Part shown: positions 46,157-55,500 of the stretch, in pieces | Numbering within the stretch: the first letter of the stretch is position 1 | How the letters are laid out: every line of letters begins with the position of its first letter | Assembly (NCBI GenBank): GCA_002786065.1 | Contig: NHNY01000023.1 | Coordinates: 310,001-374,000 of the forward strand | Length of the DNA: 64,000 nucleotides | Direction of reading: 5' to 3' | Source: Microcyclospora pomicola | Taxonomy: Eukaryota > Ascomycota > Dothideomycetes > Capnodiales | Position numbers and translations under genes: made by a program | The notes under the pieces: model-generated | The model's input: the letters and a program-made list of their open reading frames with translations, nothing else | What the model was told of the DNA's origin: nothing | The model's database searches: none

Positions 46157-47122
46157 TTCCTTTGGTTGGTAGCCACCAGCAGAAGTATTATACGTCTCGG
46201 AGGTATTGCTGCAGATGAATGTAACGTAGGTACCTTGGCGCGTGCATCGTCGGCGCGGAATTATCGCTCTAGCTTGATGTCGATCAAACAGAGCGTCATG
46301 TTCGTCTTCCTCACGCAACAGTATATGAATCCTCGGTCGCTTTGTAGATCCACTGACATTTGACAGTCAACGCGTTCTTCGAACCTCTGGATTTCAAGAG
46401 CGCAACGCGTCTGGTTCAGACAGTCATGACGGTCGATATCGTGAAATGCCAGCTACATAGAATTACGGTAATTAAGAATACTAGTAGGGTTACAGGGTTG
46501 GAATACTTGATGTGATTGAAACGAATGCTACCTATGCATACATCACCATAGTACTGGCTTTGCAACTCGTACGGTAAGGTAGGTATTGTTAGTTTCTATG
46601 CCATGAGGACTGATTGCCACAGAGTGGCGATTCCGAAGCGTTATTCGAGCTACAAGGCGATGAGCAATGTTGAAGTCGCCCAAGGCCGCATTAGTGATAC
46701 AACAACCTCCCATCTCGGAGTAACTTACTTAGTCGAACTTCCTTCCTTCACTCGCGGGTACCGACACCGCAAAGATCTACTGCATCGTCGTAGACGACTG
46801 ATGGTGAGGACATACGGTTTATGCCTGCATATGAGAGTGTCACGATGATAAGTGTGCCAAGCGAGTGTAGATCAGACGTTCATAGTACACGGAGTCTACC
46901 CAGGTATGAAACACCGACGACACCTAACACCTGTATCCGAGACCGATTGACAACTCCCCCACCCGCCATAAGTTTACTTGTGTTCTTCCCTAATCAAGAC
47001 GCCTGCGCTGGAAATCCCAATCAAACACAAAACACGCTCGCGTGACCGTCATGTCGAGATTGGAAGAGCGTCATGGACTGGAGATACTCCCAAGTCGCAC
47101 CCACTCTTGTCTTACAATTGTT
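46157..47122. other. intergenic, no gene seen
   Basis: 966 bp between a 5' end and a 3' end on the minus strand. Open frames are short and unlike the neighbours. No structured feature noticed. Confidence 0.5.
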
Positions 47123-47863
47123 TTATGCATCGTGACTGCGAGACGCGCGGGAAGAATCGCCGTTGCTCGGTGTATCAACCCCGCCTGCAGCTCGTGTATG
47201 TGTCTCGGTATAGTCTGGCGGCTTGAGACCGGCGTCTTCTCTCGAGAGTGTCTGCAACGGCACTGCCGGACCTGCGCCATCTTCTCGCTCGCGCATGGCC
47301 TGGTCTTCCTCTTGATTCTTCGGGACGTATGGCGGCGGTGCTTCACCGTGCTCGTTCAAGCCCTCCTCGCGGCTGGTCTCGGCACTCCGCCAGCGACCTT
47401 GCCGTTGTCGTCGTCGATGTCTGGCCGGATCCCACGCGGTGAGATCGTTGGCGAGCGCCGTCTCACGCCCGCCATGGCCCCAGTAGCGCGCTCGTCTCTT
47501 CTTACGCCAGACGAGGAGTGTGCCGATCCCCACGATACAGAGTATGATGGCGAGGAAGACGTAGTAGTACGAGCTCACGCCGGTGCCGCTGTCGGATGAA
47601 TCTGTGCCATCATCTTCACACCCTCCTCCAGCATCGTTACACGCAGGGGTCTGAGAAGAAGTGACGGCAGAACCGGTCACCGTCGTGAAGCCAGAGGTCG
47701 AGGATGGGGTGGCGCTGGTGATCATCGTGCTCATCGTGCTCGAGAGACTATTGGTAGTTGATGTCGTCTGAGCCATGGCCGACGGGCTTGATGCCCATGC
47801 GAGAAGTAGTAGTAGGAGGCGGGCAAATATTGGAGAGGTAGATGACATGGGCGCAGTCATCAT
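47123..47863 (-). CDS. single-pass membrane protein with PPxY motifs
   Basis: Intronless, 246 residues from the ATG at 47863 (a second Met follows directly). Signal peptide (ARLLLLLLAWASSPSAMA), then a Ser/Thr-rich outer segment of about 65 residues likely to be O-mannosylated. One membrane helix lies at about 100-119 (YYYVFLAIILCIVGIGTLLVW), followed by the stop-transfer run RKKRRAR. The cytosolic tail holds two PPxY motifs, PPPY at 176-179 and PPDY at 215-218, which usually bind WW domains of Rsp5/Nedd4-type ubiquitin ligases. The layout resembles fungal surface sensors or Mid2/Skg6-like proteins, but there is no WSC or other known domain, so I do not assign a family. Antisense open frames exist because of high GC and are ignored. 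Confidence 0.75.
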   Translation of the reverse strand: MMTAPMSSTSPIFARLLLLLLAWASSPSAMAQTTSTTNSLSSTMSTMITSATPSSTSGFTTVTGSAVTSSQTPACNDAGGGCEDDGTDSSDSGTGVSSYYYVFLAIILCIVGIGTLLVWRKKRRARYWGHGGRETALANDLTAWDPARHRRRQRQGRWRSAETSREEGLNEHGEAPPPYVPKNQEEDQAMREREDGAGPAVPLQTLSREDAGLKPPDYTETHTRAAGGVDTPSNGDSSRASRSHDA

Positions 47864-48338
47864 CTGGGTGGAGGGCGCAGTCGTCGATCTAGGGTGTGTG
47901 CGAAAGTGTGGAGCCGAGTCTACGCTCCAGTGTGACGAGGTGGTTTAATGATGGACCGTGCAATGAACGAGCTCGAGAGGACATCGGACTCTCCTACGGT
48001 CCATGTGTCATTGTCGGGGCGGCGTCATGTTCAGGTGGCAGTGGTAGGATGTGTCCGGATGGTTGTAGCCGCGTGCATGGATGTATCTGTAAGCACACGC
48101 GGGCGACGATTTCATGTGCTTACCCGCTTGTGAACCCTTGCTTACTCCATGCAGACAAGCTCTGTTTCACGAGCGTAATAATCAGCATTACCTCGCCACG
48201 ATTGTCCATGCATCTCGACAGGAGCCTATTGTCCATTCATCTCGACAGGAGCCTATTGTCCATTCAATATTTCAGTCTGACCAGTCAGTTGCGTATCATC
48301 ACAGGCTCGACTCAAGAAGACTTGCAGACATCCGAGCA
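47864..48338. other. divergent upstream region of the PPxY protein and TFB5
   Basis: 475 bp. It contains a 27-bp tandem repeat (48201-48267), listed separately, 70-140 bp before the TFB5 start. No gene seen. Confidence 0.55.
48201..48267. repeat. 27-bp tandem repeat, about 2.5 copies
   Basis: Unit ATTGTCCATKCATCTCGACAGGAGCCT (split as 48201-48227 and 48228-48254), then a partial third copy to 48267. The two full copies differ at one base. It lies in the TFB5 upstream region. Confidence 0.8.
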
Positions 48339-48690
48339 ATGCCTAAAGCTGTAGCGGGTGAGAGCAATACCACGAGCACTAGGCTGCGATGAATGTCCGC
48401 TGACACTTACCTACTAGGCACACTGGTCGAATGCGACGCATCCATCGCCGCCATTCTGATCAGAATCAATGAAACGCATGGGCACAAATACATTGCGCAG
48501 CACATTGATGATGAACATCTGCTGGTGAAGACTCTTCTGCTCGACGAGCTGAAAGCACTTCTTACTGAGGTATAGGACGATCTTCAAACTTAGCGGCGTG
48601 CCTGACTCGGATCGCTAATGTGTCTTACATCAGGAGCTCGAGAGGAACAACAAGCTGGAAGCGAATCCCAAGGAGTCCGACTCGGAGTAG
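48339..48690 (+). CDS. TFB5: TFIIH subunit Tfb5 (p8/TTDA)
   Basis: Three exons: 48339-48357 (only six codons plus one base), 48418-48569 and 48634-48690, with introns of 60 and 64 bp, give 75 residues. Tfb5 is the smallest core subunit of TFIIH. It binds Tfb2/p52 and stimulates the XPB ATPase in nucleotide excision repair and transcription. The joined protein begins MPKAVAGTLVECDASIAAIL and contains the conserved HIDDEHLLVKTLLLDELKALL helix, matching the family's standard length of about 70. The short acidic tail (KLEANPKESDSE) is a common fungal extension. No single exon reveals the gene; it emerges only when all three are joined, which makes it easy to miss. Confidence 0.93.
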
Positions 48691-48895
48691 ACTGTCTGGA
48701 AGAGCCCTTGATCTGGGGTAGTGTGTCATTCTCTCGCCACATACGAACCTGTCACTGGAAGGCACCGCTCATACAAGACGAAACTTTGCACACACGTTCG
48801 AGGACTTTACCAGGATTTCATTCTGGACCGGGGAATTCATACCATGTCCTATCGACGACAGACATCCTGCATACATGCCATCTGCAAACACAGAT

Positions 48896-49385
48896 CTAGG
48901 CTACAGCCTCGCTGCCAGGCATAGCCTTCAATTGATCGGCACCTTCGACCTTGCTCACCCAGCTCACTCTTTCCTCAGCGAAGAGCTCAATCGCCGGCTT
49001 CGCAGACTCCAATTCCGACAGACTGTCCAGCACGCCAGCCTTGACGACCTTGGCTGTACCGAAGGTCTCTCCCTCACGGTACAGAGTGCTGCCACAGTCA
49101 CCGCAGAAGTACGATGTAATGGACTTGCCACTGTCAGCTGTCTTGGTGAAAGTTTTCGGCGTTCCGGTCACGGTGAAGCCCTCGCCCGGGACGATGAGGT
49201 TGGTTGAGTACGTGGATCCCGTGATCTTTCTGCAGTCGGCGCAAAAGCACAGAGCCTTCAAGGGAGTCTTGTCAGTTACATGTTGATTGACTCGCTTCAT
49301 GGATCCTCCTCAGGGTTACCTTGGCTTGAGGTTCACCAGTGTACTCGACGCGGACCTTTCCGCAGACGCATGATCCGGCAGGCAT
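48896..49385 (-). CDS. GFA-fold (CENP-V/GFA domain) zinc protein
   Basis: Exons 49385-49320 and 49255-48896 with a 64-bp intron give 141 residues. The fold carries two zinc sites made from Cys pairs: GSCVCGKV near the N-terminus, LCFCADCRK after the splice, and SYFCGDCGST later, followed by the typical ending around AIELFAEERVSW. The family includes bacterial glutathione-dependent formaldehyde-activating enzyme, but most fungal members have unproved substrates, so I claim only the fold. The splice joins MPAGSCVCGKV...EPQAK directly to ALCFCADCRKITG, restoring the first zinc site; without it the frame appears to begin at a false Met (MKRVNQH). Convergent with TFB5, stops 205 bp apart. Confidence 0.92.
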
Positions 49386-50314
49386 ACTGGGCTAATAGGA
49401 TGGAGGGATGTGCTGGTGTGATTGGTTGAGCTGACGTCGTGTGTAAAAGACCTTGATGGTTGACGAGTATAAGATATAAAGAACGGAAAAGTAGCTCTGC
49501 TTCCTTGCACCAAACTATATACCAGGCCGACCCCACCCCTGCTGAAGATCGCTGCAGCTGGACGAACGGCAATCTCCAATTTACTTCCGCAATGCGTCCC
49601 TCTATCATCATCGTCGTCATGCGGGGTCGAGATACGGACCCATAAAGCGGATATGCGCGATCGAAACCCACCGAGTGACGATAGTCATGACAAATAATAG
49701 AACTGCTGCCGTCCACCTTTATCACCAGAGGCGGAACACGGCAGGGTACGATTGCTTGTTATATCGGCCAGCTACATGTTACGGCTCTCTATGCGGACTT
49801 TCACTCGTCGCACAGTGGTCGGAACAGATAGATTTGCCTGGCTGTCACACTGCCAGACTCGCGATCATCTTTGAAGTGGGGTGACGACACAGCGCAGATG
49901 GAGGAGCCAGCGCCGGGCGACAGGGTCCTCCATCTCCGGAGTCAGAGCAATGATAACGATGGCTCATCTTTGGCCTATTGGGGAAGTCTCTTCTCGAGCG
50001 ACTGGTCTTCAGCGATGCTTATGGCCGACAAGGAAATGCAATTGGTACTGTACATCTGTATGCATACACATTTGCATAGATACAAGCCTAGTGATATCCA
50101 ATGCTGTCGGTGCCATCACCCCTATTGAACACATTGGACATGAGTGCAAGCGTTTAAGATCGCCGAGGTTGTGTTTCCGTGAAGCGTAAGCAGCTTATAA
50201 ATGGACATCACAGGCCCGTCGACATAAATGGCATCCCACAGATGAAGCCAGCATGTATCGTGCGGGAGATACATCTGTCGAAACCGCAGCCACGGCTACA
50301 GGAAAATATCCATC
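49386..50314. other. intergenic, GFA gene promoter side
   Basis: 929 bp between the GFA protein start and the methyltransferase relic. No coding exon supported. Confidence 0.5.
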
Positions 50315-50820
50315 ATGGCTTAGGAGCAAGACATCGGGTTCTCTGACCCGACCACGGACTGGCAGAACTATGCCACGTTCCGGCCTAAATACCCTCCATC
50401 CACCGTGAAGCTGATCATGGACTACCACCGACAGCACAGCAACTCTCTGCGTCTCGCGCACGACATCGGTTCGGGCTTTCAGTCTTTGTCACGAAGCGAG
50501 TCTACATCAACCTGCGCGGACGAGGGGATCTAGCGTTTTGAAATCGAGGCTTCAAGTCGCTGCGGGCGACGTCCCAGGTAAGCGAGCTGCATCGAAGATT
50601 CGAGTACACTCATACAGATCCTGAGGCGCAGAGCTGGCGACAAGATGTCGATCTGGCTTGGTTCCAGGGCTTCGTAGCGAGTATACAGCAGGAGGAGAAG
50701 ATGCATCTGTATGAAAGTCTGCTCGAGGATATGGATAAGGCTATCAAGGACACTGCGAAGAATGGCACGACCGTGACGATAGAGTGGACGGTGGCTATTC
50801 TACTTGCCACCAAGAAATGA
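50315..50820 (+). pseudogene. remnant of a SAM-dependent methyltransferase gene
   Basis: Two pieces of a class I methyltransferase are readable. From the ATG at 50315 the frame gives M-A-stop-E, then DIGFSDPTTDWQNYATFRPK and a truncated SAM-binding motif I (LRLAHDIGSG). The C-terminal piece starts near 50583 (ELHRRFEYTHTDPEAQSW) and ends in the family-typical TVTIEWTVAILLATKK at 50820. Between them the rest of the Rossmann domain (roughly 100 or more residues) is missing, and the joining region has stops in the available frames. Early stop plus large internal loss point to a dead gene. The family resembles fungal trans-aconitate/UbiE-like methyltransferases; the substrate of the ancestor is unknown. 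Confidence 0.75.
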
Positions 50821-51336
50821 CGAGGGGTTCCAATGTGCTGTGAATTGCTCGGGTTTTGCGTAATGCTCTGTGACTTACGATGGATGTCGTGATCTTTCAA
50901 AGGCTGTCTGTTCTCACTGAAAGTCTTCACAGTGCCGTCAACCCTTGGATCACAGTCTCGAGAATCGACTAGTATCGGACTGCTCAAAGAAGAAACATAG
51001 TAAGCCTTTAGAGAACTTTTATGGTCGAGTGTGATCGCTTGGATCATGAATCAAGTCTCAATTTCTGCCGTGGAGGATCAACTGAGGTACTCGTCAATCG
51101 AAACAGAACACTTATCCTGTCCTTAGGGATGCAGATGTTGAAAAGTTGTTGTCGCATGAAACTAGGAGAGTCGAATGCCGGCATAGTTCTACACAGCTAG
51201 AGGAGGCCATTCCGCTTCCAACGTCACAGCTCGACGGCTTAAAGTACGAACGTAGCTCAATAATAATAATTCATCAACATCGACCTCAACCCAGCTACCC
51301 TAGCCTCTCTATGCAAACAGACATCCACTACCAAAA
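50821..51336. other. intergenic, no gene seen
   Basis: 516 bp between the methyltransferase relic and the Dmo2-like gene. It should contain the promoter of the latter. Nothing else seen. Confidence 0.5.
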
Positions 51337-51708
51337 ATGTCCTCCCGAGAGTCCTCTGTCCTCCCCACCTTCGACCAAACCGTCAAAGCCAACGACGCCC
51401 TCGCCGCGCAGCAAAAAGACTACGACTGCCTGCCCTGCCGATTGATGGGTACGCACCCTTCTCCCTATCCCCACTCCACTCCTCCCATACCCCCAAACTG
51501 ACCCCGACTTTTTCGATCCCGTATAGGCAGCGCCGCCTTCGCTGGTCTAGGAGTCTACTCATACGCCTCCGGCATGTCGCAGCTGCGCGAGCAGCAGGCG
51601 AAGATCCTGACGTCCGGGTCGCGGTTCGGGCTCGGCGCCAGGAAGGGCGCGATTTATGTGCTCAGCGCGACGTTGGTGGGGGTAGGGGCGTATCGGCTGA
51701 AGTATTGA
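51337..51708 (+). CDS. small mitochondrial membrane protein, Dmo2/DMAC1-like
   Basis: Exons 51337-51448 and 51527-51708 with a 78-bp intron give 97 residues. The protein has a hydrophilic N-terminus, then KDYDCLPCRLMGSAAFAGLGVYSYASG, a Cys-x-x-Cys motif leading into a hydrophobic helix. A second hydrophobic helix is near the end (GAIYVLSATLVGVGAYRL). This matches the DUF4536 / distal membrane-arm assembly complex 1-like family; yeast Dmo2 is a mitochondrial protein and vertebrate DMAC1 helps assemble complex I. The role in fungi is not firmly established, so I name only the family. Splicing restores the CRLMG-SAAF junction, in phase 1. Confidence 0.85.
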
Positions 51709-52541
51709 AAGATGATGGGATTTGGTGCATGGTGATGTGATATGGGTTAAGAAGAATGGAGAGGGACTTGCGACGCGCTGCGGACGACGGTGGCATTGTA
51801 TGGGTGAAAATGGCATGAGTACGGCCAGCTTCGGTGCAGTGTGATGCGCGTCTACCTCGCTCCATGCTATGAAGAGGTGTACAACACACAGCTACGCGGA
51901 AGCGCAGAATGCTGGGACCTCAATCCCTGGGAAGCCGCAGAACGAGCTCTATCCCCCATCTGCGCGACCACCGGGCGCCTATAGCATTGGCTCGTCACAG
52001 CAGGTGTGAAGGCAGAGGCAAGAATGATGCGCTCAACTGGAATGACCGCCTTGGATGGCAAGATATCTCGACACCATCACTACCAGTTCGTATATCTGCA
52101 GTCGCCGATGAGGCATCGAAAGGGATCATGAGGCGCAGGAACGACCCGAAGATGGCAAGCACTTCTTCGGGTGTACAACACCAGCATGCCGCGAAGATAT
52201 CGCTTCGATGCCATTCCAAATGTATATGGGTAGTAGCAAGCAGACACAGACGTCATTAAAGGAAGGATGACCAAGATTACCGTCCAGAGAATCATGTCTG
52301 CATCAGTGCAGCAGTATGTTGATTCATGTGTCTCGACCTGACCGACTCACTCATGGCGAGATGACAATGTACCTAGTATTAATATAAGAGTGCATCATGC
52401 AAAAGCATAGTTCAAGGTCATCGAGACATTCACATGTGGACTTTAAAGATCGTCCGCCTGAGAGTTGCATACGTGACATTATACGCGACATCTGACGCTC
52501 TTGAAGTAGTACCAAGAGCAGCTCTCTCTAGCGCGAGCAGT
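51709..52541. other. intergenic, convergent 3' ends
   Basis: 833 bp between the Dmo2-like and CHD gene stops. Open frames are short and unrecognised. Confidence 0.5.
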
Positions 52542-55500
52542 TCACCACCCCCAGTTCGCAGGCACTGTGGATGGGTTCACGGCGTTCAACCTCGCCGCTG
52601 CCGTCATACTCGAAGCCTGATACCCAGATCCACCCATGCCAGGACCGACAGCAATACGCCTCAGCCCAGTGTTGGCTAATATCCCTCTCCGAGAGGCGTG
52701 TGCCTTTTCTCGCTGCCTCTTTATGGCGACCAGGTTTCCTTTCAATCCACGCAGATAACGTTTGGCCTCTGCCACGACGTGAGGTGGTTCAGTAGAGGAT
52801 TTGAGTGCTTCGAGCATCAGACGGACCTACAGGTTGTGGTGTGTTAGCGGCATTCGTATGTTTGGGAGTGTGCATAAAGCGATGCGGACAGAATCGTAGA
52901 TAAAATTAATGCCCTCTAAAATTGCATAAGTGACATACCTGTGTTTCGCTTTGGATGTGCGGACACACTCTTGCTTGTCCAAAATGCGCGATACCGCAAA
53001 GGTTGCAGTGCTCAGGTCCGGCGAGCTTGAGCGGACATCGACCAACCATGTGGACAGTCCGGCAAGCCGCGCACTGTATGTTGGTGCCGACTGGCCCAAG
53101 ACCCTGGGCGAGGAAATCCCGATGATCATTGGAGCCGTCAAGGTAAGGAGAGTTGATTTGATCTGGCGGCGCATGTCCATTGGAGACATGCAAGTGTTTT
53201 GGTTTCGTGTTGAGTGATACGCGCTGGAAGTGAGGCACTGCTTTTGATTAACGATATATTGTGTAAGCGTGGTTTCTTCAAATGTGATTCGTGTAGCTCA
53301 TTTGCCTGGCCCGAAGATCTGAACAGAGGTGTTCGTTGGATATGAGGGCAGAATTGTGGACATGCACGAGCATAAACAGTTCCACATCCGTGTGAAGTGA
53401 ATGAGGGCGGCAGCATTGCCATTGAGGGTTTGCGACATTTCATCTGTCTGCATTCCCACTTTCGACAAGCTGGCTGTGCACTTGTTTGGGCTTTGTGGGA
53501 GGGGTAGTGGCAGTGAGAGCAGGCAAGATAGTGTTGAACTCCTCTGCCTCTGCTTTGTGCTCAGGTGCAAGCTTCTTCATTGAAATCTCCGAAGCTTGAC
53601 CACCGACGTCAGAGTTCACGGGGCCATTGGGCATGGGCTCATCCGCAGAAGGGATACCAATGCCATCCACTGAAGCAGTCTCAGGAAACACGTTGTAAGA
53701 TTCCTCAGTCTGCTTCCTCCCTTCCGCTTCGACCACAATGGCCTGTTGCGATGGAGATTGTGGAACTCGCAAGACTGATACAGAGGGCTTGGCCTTGTTT
53801 TCAGCCTTGTCGAGTGTGTTCTTGTTGCTGGCGGACGGGGTGCGAAGGGCCTTAGACTTCTTCATGGTGGGAGCAGAAGTTTGGCTTGGCTGCACCGCGC
53901 TCCTTGGCGAATGTGGCTGCCTTCGTCCCTTTTCCCTTCAGGGAGATTGGCAACTTTTTAAGCTGCTTGCCAATGCCAAAGAAAGTCATGGTGGAAGGCT
54001 TCTTTGACGGTGTTGACAACTTGCTGGAGGAGGAGGCGGCCTTCTTTCTGCCACTCTCGGCTTTGGTGCTGGTGGGGATGCTTGACGGTGTGGAAGGTGT
54101 CTTACCATTCTTTTTGCGACCTGTAACAAGTTTAGCTTTCCCTTCGAATGTACGCCCGTTGAGGTCTTCAAGATCATGCGCGTCACGCTCAATGTCAGTA
54201 TCATGGGGATCATTCTCACCAGCATCGAGCTCATCATCGTCACCTAGAAAGTAGCACAAGGCAGAGTCAGTGTTGTGTATGCAAGTGAAACTCGCGTAGG
54301 GATGCAACAATACATCCGTTGCAGGGATGAACTTACCACTGTCGTCCGCTTGAAAGTCCGTGTCCGACTCACTCCCATCCTTGATCTTCCTCTTCTTACC
54401 ATTCATCTTGAACGGTGGCATGTCAAGACCCTCAGCACCCTCGACGCCTCTCTCACCAGCATAATCAACGGCACCTCTGGCTCGACGTCCGCGGCCAAAC
54501 GCTTCAGCCTTGGCGGTCGCTTCTTCAGCGGCAATGCGTTCGCGTTCTTTCAAGATTTTCGCCCAAACGTCAGCATTAGGGGCGTTCACTTCAGCCGTCG
54601 GAGCGCCTGCTGAGTTGTTGAACATGTCCGCGGCATCGGCATCCAATAAAGCACCGGATTCGTTGGCCCACACACGAGCATTGGAAAACTGTACCTCGGC
54701 GCTCTTGTCTTCGCCAGAGCGAGTGTTTTCGATCTGGCTACGATCGAGCAAGCGGTCAATACTCACGGCATCATAGACAATGTCCTGCTCGCCAGAGTCT
54801 TCGAAGATTTCACTTGCTCCATGGCGAAGGACAGAGACGAGATCAGTTTGCTCGGCATCGTCAGCATCCATTTCTTGGATCAGTACATGGTCAAGCGCGA
54901 GTTTTTTGCGACCCATCTGCATGATACGTTCCTCCGCGCTCGCGCGCGTGACAAGCTGGAAACAGAGTACCTTCTTCTGCTGACCAATTCTGTGCGCCCG
55001 AGACAGTGCTTGGATATCTTGATGAGGGTTGAAATCAGGGTCAAGGATGATGACTGTGTCTGCAGTAGCGAGATTGATACCAACACCACCTGCTCGAGTC
55101 GAGAGTAAGAACGCGAAGAGTGGCGAGTCTGGAGCGTTGAATTCATCGATGCGCTTCTGTTTCTGTAGAGCTCCGATACTGCCGTCAAGACGTTGATAAG
55201 GCATCTGTAGACCTTCGAGGAAATCCTCGACCATGTCAAGCATGTCCAAGAACTGACTAAAGATCAGCACTCGATGGCCCCGCTCCTGCAACTTGGGTAG
55301 CAAGCTTTCAAGCAGCACGAGCTTACTACTGGCGTCCACCAGGTTGCGATGAGAAGCCGAATAGGAGACATTGCGCTCCTCTATCGATTTGTTGTATACG
55401 AAAGGATGGCAAAGACACTTCCGCAATTGCATCAATATATTGCTCAACGAGGCTCGTTCGGTCTTTTGTAGCGTGCCTTCTGGGCTGAAGATGGCTTTCA

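Noticed and set aside
47041-47599. 185-codon plus-strand open frame overlapping the PPxY membrane protein
   Set aside because: It is antisense to a frame with a signal peptide, membrane helix and two PPxY motifs. It has no recognisable features of its own.
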